A DNA stretch of 12,393 bases from CAWHMN01 sp051001135 (GTDB lineage Bacteria; Acidobacteriota; Terriglobia; Terriglobales; Acidobacteriaceae). The stretch is from the NCBI GenBank assembly GCA_051001135.1, contig JBPCNO010000094.1, positions 1-12,393 on the forward strand. The letters are read 5' to 3'. The translations under genes were made by a program, and so were the position numbers. Positions 7,986-12,393 of the stretch are shown piece by piece; the first letter of the stretch is position 1, and each line of letters starts with the position of its first letter. The notes below the pieces were generated by a model. It did not search any database, was not told the origin of the DNA, and was given only the letters and a program-made list of their open reading frames with translations.

Positions 7986-8073
7986 GCCACTCTCAGCGGC
8001 GAGCCCCGCGCTCCTGCCCTGGTGTAAGCTGAAGGCCTCTCTGCGTAGTTCATTCCTGCTTCAGGAGAACCCA

Positions 8074-10269
8074 TTGGCGTCATCGCTCCGCTTCACTCTG
8101 GCTTCCGTCGTACTCGCATCTGTCACAGTCCCGGTTTCAGCCCAGGCCCCCGCGATCCCTCAGACCCTCTTCGGTTTTCGCGACTTCTCTAAACAAGCCG
8201 AGCTCGATCGCAGCTTTCTCGCCGTTCCGGACGCCAAACTTGCCGGTGAGGAGTTGAAGACGCTGACCGCTGCGCCGCACGTCGCCGCCTCCAAGGAAGA
8301 CCATGACACTGCCGTCTACGTGGCGGAGAAGTTCAAGGCCGCGGGACTCGACACGGCCATCGTGCCCTATAAGGCGTGGATGAATCTGCCCAAGGCTGTG
8401 CACGTCGAGGCCACCGACGCACAGGGCAAAGTCCTGATGACCGGGCCATCCAGAGAACACGTGGATGGTGATCCCTTCCAGGACGATCCGCGCGTTCTGC
8501 CCGCATTCAACGGATCGTCTCCCTCCGGAGATGTGTCCGGAGACGTGGTATACGCCAATTATGGACGTCCCGAGGACTTCAAGGCTCTCGAAGACGCGCA
8601 TGTGGATCTTCGCGGCAAGATCATTCTGGCGCGCTACGGCGGAAACTTCCGCGGCGTGAAGGTCTATATCGCGCAGCAAAAGGGCGCGGCCGGCGTGCTC
8701 ATCTATTCCGATCCCGCGGATGATGGCTACTTCCGCGGTGACATCTATCCCAAGGGTCCTTACCGCCCCGCAACTGGCGTGCAGCGCGGCTCGGTGCAGT
8801 ACATGTTCAAGTATCCGGGCGACGCAACTACACCCGGCATCGCCTCCACTCCCGAGTTGCCGGACAGCCAGCGCGTGCCCATACCCAAGATCACGGCGTT
8901 GCCATCGATCCCCTCCATGCCGCTCTCCTACGCCGACGCGCAACCAATCCTCGAGCATCTGGGCGGAGCGGCGGTGCCCCATGCGTGGCAGGGAGCGCTG
9001 CCCTTCGCGTATCACTTCGGGGGTGTGGGCGATGTGCGCGTTCACCTTGCGCTCAAGATGGATTACGCCGAACGCACCATCTGGGACGTGATCGGAAAGA
9101 TCCCAGGCACGGAGGATCCGGACAACTGGGTGGTCGCGGGAAACCATCGCGATGCCTGGGTGTACGGCGCCGTGGATCCGAACAGCGGCACCGCGGCGAT
9201 GCTCGAAGCGGTGCACGGGGTGGGCACACTGCTGAAGCAAGGGTGGAAGCCGAAACGCACCATCTACTTTTGCAGTTGGGATGCGGAAGAAGAAGGCCTG
9301 ATTGGATCGACCGAATGGGCTGAAGATCATGCCCAGCAACTGGCGCATGCGGTCGCCTACTTCAATACCGATGTGGGCGTAGCAGGCCCCAACTTCGACG
9401 CCTCCGCGGTCCCGTCTCTGAAGCAGTTCGTGCGCGAGGTCACCATGGAGGTGCCCAGCCCCAGCGGCGGTTCCGTCTTTCAGGCGTGGAAGGTGGAGGA
9501 CGAAAAAGGCGACGAAAAGGATAGCGGCCCGGGGCACAAGGCCGCAGTGAATTCGGATGTAGCCAACACTCCGCGGGTGGGCGACCTGGGATCTGGTTCC
9601 GATTACACCCCGTTTATCCAGCACCTCGGCGTGCCCTCCACTGACATCGGGTCGGGCGGCCATTACGGCGTTTACCACTCGGTCTTCGATAACTACGCCT
9701 GGTTCACCAAGTTCGCCGATCCGACCTTCGTCTACGAACAGCAGCAGGCCAGAGTCTTCGGACTGGAGGTCCTGCACATGGCGGATACCGACGTGCTTCC
9801 CTACGACTACACCACCTACGGAGAAGAGATCCGCAGCTACCTGGAAGCAGCGCAGAAGAAGGCCGCGAAGGCTGGCGTGGAGCTCGACTTTGCTCCAGCA
9901 TTGGCAGCCGCCCAGCGGTTCACCAATGCCGGCAAGAGCGCCCATGCGCGGCAGCAGGCCGCAACCGGCGATTTTAAACAATTGAACCATGGACTGCGAC
10001 AGATTGAGGGAGACCTGCTTCTGGCCAATGGACTGCCCGATCGGCCGTGGTTCAAGCACTCCATCTATGCGCCGGGCGAATACACCGGCTACGCGGCGGT
10101 TGTGATTCCGGGCGTCAACGAGGCGCTCGATGCCAAAGACCGGCAGCGGGCGGAAGAGCAACTCAATTCCGTGACCGCCGCGCTGTCCAGGGCCGCCGCG
10201 ACCCTCGAATCTGCCGCGACTGGACAGGGGAAAGCGGCGGGCGAAGCCAAGCCGGGTGCCCCATCCTGA
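8074..10269 (+). CDS. Secreted M28 metallopeptidase, glutamate carboxypeptidase II-like (TTG start)
   Basis: The 731-residue protein has the architecture of glutamate carboxypeptidase II / transferrin-receptor-like M28 enzymes: signal peptide (1-25, ending SAQA), a PA domain inserted around 120-310, the di-zinc peptidase domain (about 330-560), and a C-terminal helical dimerisation domain (about 590-710). Expected zinc ligands and catalytic residues are present: H358 (GNHRDAW), D368 (VDPNSGTA), E405 as general base and E406 (WDAEEEG), D433 (NTD) and H535 (YHSVFDNY). It probably removes C-terminal acidic or other residues from peptides outside the cytoplasm; specificity cannot be read from sequence. 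The start is TTG 8074, set by AGGAG at 8063-8067 with 6-base spacing and the signal peptide directly after it. Residues from about 705 on are low complexity. It follows mscL by 88 bases and is probably transcribed separately. Confidence 0.95.
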   Translation: MASSLRFTLASVVLASVTVPVSAQAPAIPQTLFGFRDFSKQAELDRSFLAVPDAKLAGEELKTLTAAPHVAASKEDHDTAVYVAEKFKAAGLDTAIVPYKAWMNLPKAVHVEATDAQGKVLMTGPSREHVDGDPFQDDPRVLPAFNGSSPSGDVSGDVVYANYGRPEDFKALEDAHVDLRGKIILARYGGNFRGVKVYIAQQKGAAGVLIYSDPADDGYFRGDIYPKGPYRPATGVQRGSVQYMFKYPGDATTPGIASTPELPDSQRVPIPKITALPSIPSMPLSYADAQPILEHLGGAAVPHAWQGALPFAYHFGGVGDVRVHLALKMDYAERTIWDVIGKIPGTEDPDNWVVAGNHRDAWVYGAVDPNSGTAAMLEAVHGVGTLLKQGWKPKRTIYFCSWDAEEEGLIGSTEWAEDHAQQLAHAVAYFNTDVGVAGPNFDASAVPSLKQFVREVTMEVPSPSGGSVFQAWKVEDEKGDEKDSGPGHKAAVNSDVANTPRVGDLGSGSDYTPFIQHLGVPSTDIGSGGHYGVYHSVFDNYAWFTKFADPTFVYEQQQARVFGLEVLHMADTDVLPYDYTTYGEEIRSYLEAAQKKAAKAGVELDFAPALAAAQRFTNAGKSAHARQQAATGDFKQLNHGLRQIEGDLLLANGLPDRPWFKHSIYAPGEYTGYAAVVIPGVNEALDAKDRQRAEEQLNSVTAALSRAAATLESAATGQGKAAGEAKPGAPS

Positions 10270-10453
10270 GCGGCCTTTTCGCGAAGGGTGGGAGACCACG
10301 ACACCGCATCCGGCTAACGACTCGGGGGATCTCGGCTGGAACAAAGAGCTATTCGATCGTCAAAATAAACCCCGTCTTCACGTTACCCGCGTACCCATTT
10401 TTCCTTGACTTGCATGGCGTAAGGTACGAATCCGGGTGCTACTGTATCCGAAG

Positions 10454-10481
10454 TTGTTGCTTTTACGCGCCGCGATGTATA
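10454..10481 (+). promoter_or_regulatory. Candidate sigma-70-type promoter for the 33-residue peptide gene
   Basis: TTGTTG (10454-10459) and TGTATA (10476-10481) are separated by 16 bases and lie upstream of the small gene at 10519, which would give a leader of about 30 bases. Four of six bases match consensus at the -35 and five of six at the -10. A separate TTGACT at 10405-10410 lacks a partner at proper distance. Confidence 0.35.
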
Positions 10482-10518
10482 GAGTGCGCGATGAGCATGT
10501 AACACGGAGGCGTCTTCG

Positions 10519-10620
10519 ATGCACAGCGTCCTACTTGCCTTGGTTTTCGTTTTGCTCTTGGTCATGCCCACAGCGATTGGTCTCCTGCACCGGCACGGAA
10601 AGCGCATCTTCCCCTCTTAA
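10519..10620 (+). CDS. 33-residue single-helix membrane peptide of unknown function
   Basis: This short reading frame starts at ATG 10519 with a strong ribosome binding site CGGAGG (10505-10510, 8-base spacing) and ends with TAA at 10618-10620. The product begins MHSVLLALVFVLLLVMPTAI, one hydrophobic helix of about 18 residues, then a short basic tail with LHRHGKR and ends IFPS. A rho-independent terminator follows 20 bases later and a plausible promoter precedes it, so it looks like a complete stand-alone unit. I do not recognise a family. Possible roles include an accessory subunit of a membrane complex (compare CydX or KdpF in size) or a type I toxin-like peptide; no antisense RNA can be confirmed from sequence. 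The clean signals around it argue against a chance frame. Confidence 0.6.
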   Translation: MHSVLLALVFVLLLVMPTAIGLLHRHGKRIFPS

Positions 10621-10640
10621 ACCAAACACCTGCCGGGTGC

Positions 10641-10669
10641 CCCGTCTAGCGAAGCCAGGGCGGGTTTTT
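10641..10669 (+). terminator. Rho-independent terminator after the 33-residue peptide gene
   Basis: The arms CCCGTCT (10641-10647) and GGGCGGG (10658-10664) pair over 7 positions, including two G-T pairs, around a 10-base loop, followed directly by TTTTT (10665-10669). It would end the small-peptide transcript and also any read-through from the peptidase gene. Confidence 0.65.
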
Positions 10670-10691
10670 ACAGACTTCCTCCAGCGCACAC

Positions 10692-10728
10692 TGTCATCTT
10701 GAGCGCAGTGCGGAGCGAAGGATCGGCG
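10692..10728 (+). repeat. Second locus of the dispersed TGTCAT..TGAGCG repeat
   Basis: It begins TGTCATCTTGAGCG and ends GCGAAGGATCGGCG, matching the ends of the element at 4830-4891, but has only a short interior (CAGTGCGGA) and no internal hairpin. Its presence in a second gap confirms a repeat family rather than a local duplication. Confidence 0.6.
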
Positions 10729-11062
10729 TTGCTTCCCTGCAGCAAATTAGCAACCGTCGCATGCACGTGACTATCGTCATGCCCTGCCTGGCGTACCATT
10801 ACGCGAATCTCGATAGACTGGGAATAGAGGCTATTTCCACCTTGATTTTCAAAATGCCTGGAAGCGTTTGGCTGAGTCGTATGTCCTTTGTTTCCAGGAA
10901 TTTGCCTCTAAGTCCAATCATAAGAGGAATTTACGGTGCCATCCTCGCATAAACCTCCTGGAAAGAGGAATTTAGCGGATTCATAGGGGAGGGGGAGGGG
11001 TATTCGGTGGTTCCGGTAGGCTTAACCCGATCCTGTCCCGGAGACCGTCTCCACGCAAGGCG
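10729..11062. other. Gene-free stretch of lower GC with direct repeats and G-runs
   Basis: No convincing gene is seen in these 334 bases. The 12-base sequence AAGAGGAATTTA occurs at 10922-10933 and 10963-10974, and a shorter related AGGAATTT at 10896-10903. Three G-runs (10986-10989, 10991-10995, 10997-11000) follow. A perfect 13-base palindrome, GGAGAC-C-GTCTCC, lies at 11040-11052, just beyond the flippase stop, without a T-run. Base composition is visibly less GC-rich than in the flanking genes. Confidence 0.5.
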
Positions 11063-12393
11063 TCACCTCGCAGAGGCCGCCAAAGCTGCCGCGGACGGGA
11101 ACGGCAGGCCGAACCCCAGCAGATGGCGCAGCGCCAGCGCACCCGCAAGAATGGCGATGAAGGCGAGTGTCATGAGCAGGTCCTGCCCCAGCGGGCTGAT
11201 CCCCTCCCGCATCGCGCTAAAGAGGAAGCACACATACATCGGCACGTCGCTGACGGCTACGGCGATGACTGCGCCCAGCATGCCGTACGAGTGATATCCC
11301 AGCGGCAGAGCGACGAAGAGAGTGACACAGTACGCGAATTGGGCAAGGGCGTTGTAGTGCGATTTCTGCAGGGCAAAGATCGCCGGGCTGATGGTGCTGT
11401 AGAGCAAGGTGTGCCACAGCCCCAGCCCCAGGATGCCGATCATCCATCCCGCGCCGTGATAGCGGCTGTCATAGACACGCGCGATGAACAGGTCTCCGGT
11501 GCAAATGGTAAGCGAGAGCAGAACTGCGCCCATCAAGAGAACCGGCGCGCGGTATTTGAGCAGCAGTCTGCGAAACTCCGGCCGCGGGCTCTCCATGAAC
11601 TTCGCAATGAATGGGAAGCCCACCTTGGAACAGAACTGCAGGATGATCTGCCGGGGCAGATCCGATAACGAGTAAGCGATTCCATAGAGCGCCAGCACCT
11701 TCAGCGTGACCAGCTTGCCCAGGATGAGGCGGTCCGACTGCGAGGCGAGGAAGGTCAACGCCGTCCCGACCAGAATCCACTTGCCGAACTTGACGATCTC
11801 GCGGACGGCGCTCCTGTCCCACATCAACCGCGGGCGCACTCCACGCATCATGCGGTAACTGACGAAGCAACGAGCGACGTCCGAGATGATGCGTCCGCCC
11901 ATCAATGCCCACAGCGTCGGACTGAAGAAGGCCCATGTCACGGTTGCGACGAAGGCCACGAACTGAGCGAATAGCTCCAGCAACGTGAGTTCGCGCACCT
12001 GAATGTGCCGCGCCATGCTGAGCAGGCTGGAAGACGAGCACGCCGCGATCACACAGGTGAAGCCGAGCACGATCAGCAGCGGCGCCAGGCGGGAGTCGTG
12101 ATAGAAGCGAGCGGCCGGCCAGGCGATCGCCACCGCCGCCAGCAGCATGCCGAACGAGCGAACCAGTTGCAGCGTCCACGCGGTGTTGAGAAATGCCGGG
12201 TCATCCCCCCGCGGATTCTGGATGACGCTCTCCTGCAAACCGATATGCGAGAAGAGGTTGATGCCGATCATGATGGTGGTGACCAGCGCCACCAGCCCGA
12301 ACAGCTCCGGCATGAACAGATGGCTGAAGACAATGCTGTTCACGAGCCGAAGAGCCACCCCTGCCGCAGTGGTCAGAACGATGAAGATGGCGC
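11063..12393 (-). CDS. Wzx-type polysaccharide/oligosaccharide flippase, partial (N-terminus beyond right edge)
   Basis: The protein belongs to the polysaccharide transporter family (Polysacc_synt_3 / Wzx-like), which flips lipid-linked sugar units across the inner membrane for O-antigen, capsule or exopolysaccharide. The frame stays open to the right edge, giving 442 complete codons plus a stop. Residues before the internal GTG at 12358 (AIFIVLTTAAG) continue the first membrane helix, so the true start lies outside; family members are about 470-500 residues. Visible hallmarks are MPELFGLVALV and SHIGLQESVIQNPRGDDPAFLNTAW near the N-terminus in two adjoining blocks, the central KFGKWILVGTALTFLASQSDR with its helix, and about 11-12 hydrophobic segments overall. 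No glycosyltransferase is visible downstream; the rest of any polysaccharide cluster would lie to the right of the window. Confidence 0.9.
   Translation of the reverse strand, partial: AIFIVLTTAAGVALRLVNSIVFSHLFMPELFGLVALVTTIMIGINLFSHIGLQESVIQNPRGDDPAFLNTAWTLQLVRSFGMLLAAVAIAWPAARFYHDSRLAPLLIVLGFTCVIAACSSSSLLSMARHIQVRELTLLELFAQFVAFVATVTWAFFSPTLWALMGGRIISDVARCFVSYRMMRGVRPRLMWDRSAVREIVKFGKWILVGTALTFLASQSDRLILGKLVTLKVLALYGIAYSLSDLPRQIILQFCSKVGFPFIAKFMESPRPEFRRLLLKYRAPVLLMGAVLLSLTICTGDLFIARVYDSRYHGAGWMIGILGLGLWHTLLYSTISPAIFALQKSHYNALAQFAYCVTLFVALPLGYHSYGMLGAVIAVAVSDVPMYVCFLFSAMREGISPLGQDLLMTLAFIAILAGALALRHLLGFGLPFPSAAALAASAR

Noticed and set aside
8137..10344. 735-residue open frame on the minus strand opposite the M28 peptidase gene
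   Set aside because: It mirrors the peptidase gene, whose catalytic residues and signal peptide prove the plus strand is coding. The antisense product has no recognisable domain and arises from high GC content.
10436..10702. 88-residue plus-strand frame overlapping the 33-residue peptide gene in another phase
   Set aside because: It lacks a ribosome binding site, runs through the terminator, and its composition is not protein-like, whereas the 33-residue frame has all expected signals.
10761..10952. 63-residue plus-strand open frame in the lower-GC gap
   Set aside because: It has no ribosome binding site before ATG 10761, no domain or membrane pattern, and no GC bias at third codon positions like the real genes.
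10986..11000. Possible three-tetrad G-quadruplex
   Set aside because: Only three runs of at least four G are present; the fourth would need short GG pairs further on, so a stable three-tetrad fold is not supported.

Overview
The window is GC-rich and gene-dense. It looks like the chromosome of a soil-type Acidobacteria (Terriglobia) member. This rests on high GC at third codon positions, short dispersed repeats of the type TGTCATCCTGAGCG...CGAAGGATC that I recall from Acidobacteria intergenic DNA, and the mix of genes: a large secreted M28 peptidase, MscL with a zinc ribbon, and a PaoABC-type aldehyde oxidoreductase. The lineage is an inference, because no rRNA gene is present.

Layout, left to right. 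Positions 1-2815 (minus strand) hold a three-gene molybdenum hydroxylase operon in the order iron-sulfur subunit, FAD subunit, molybdopterin subunit; the last gene runs off the left edge. Divergent from it is mocA (2965-3564, plus), whose family makes the cytosine dinucleotide form of molybdenum cofactor that PaoABC-type enzymes use. Next come mtnA (3635-4696, plus; methionine salvage) and a repeat-rich gap (4697-4919). The two subunits of a 3-oxoacid CoA-transferase lie on the minus strand (scoB 4920-5651, scoA 6088-6783), separated by a convergent 98-residue membrane protein gene (5784-6080). An RBBP9/YdeN-type serine hydrolase gene (6780-7415, minus) overlaps scoA by 4 bases and probably shares its transcript.

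On the plus strand follow mscL (7563-7985) and a 731-residue secreted glutamate-carboxypeptidase-II-like metallopeptidase (8074-10269). A gap of about 790 bases holds a compact unit encoding a 33-residue single-helix membrane peptide, with a strong ribosome binding site and a rho-independent terminator, then another dispersed repeat and a lower-GC stretch with direct repeats and G-runs. The window ends in the 3' part of a Wzx-type polysaccharide flippase gene (minus strand, 5' end outside).

Most genes belong to known families. The least explained items are the 33-residue membrane peptide unit, the membrane protein gene wedged between the two CoA-transferase subunits, and the repeat cluster near 4700-4890. 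I see no CRISPR array, phage, insertion sequence, tRNA or rRNA, and no clear evidence for a new multi-gene system.
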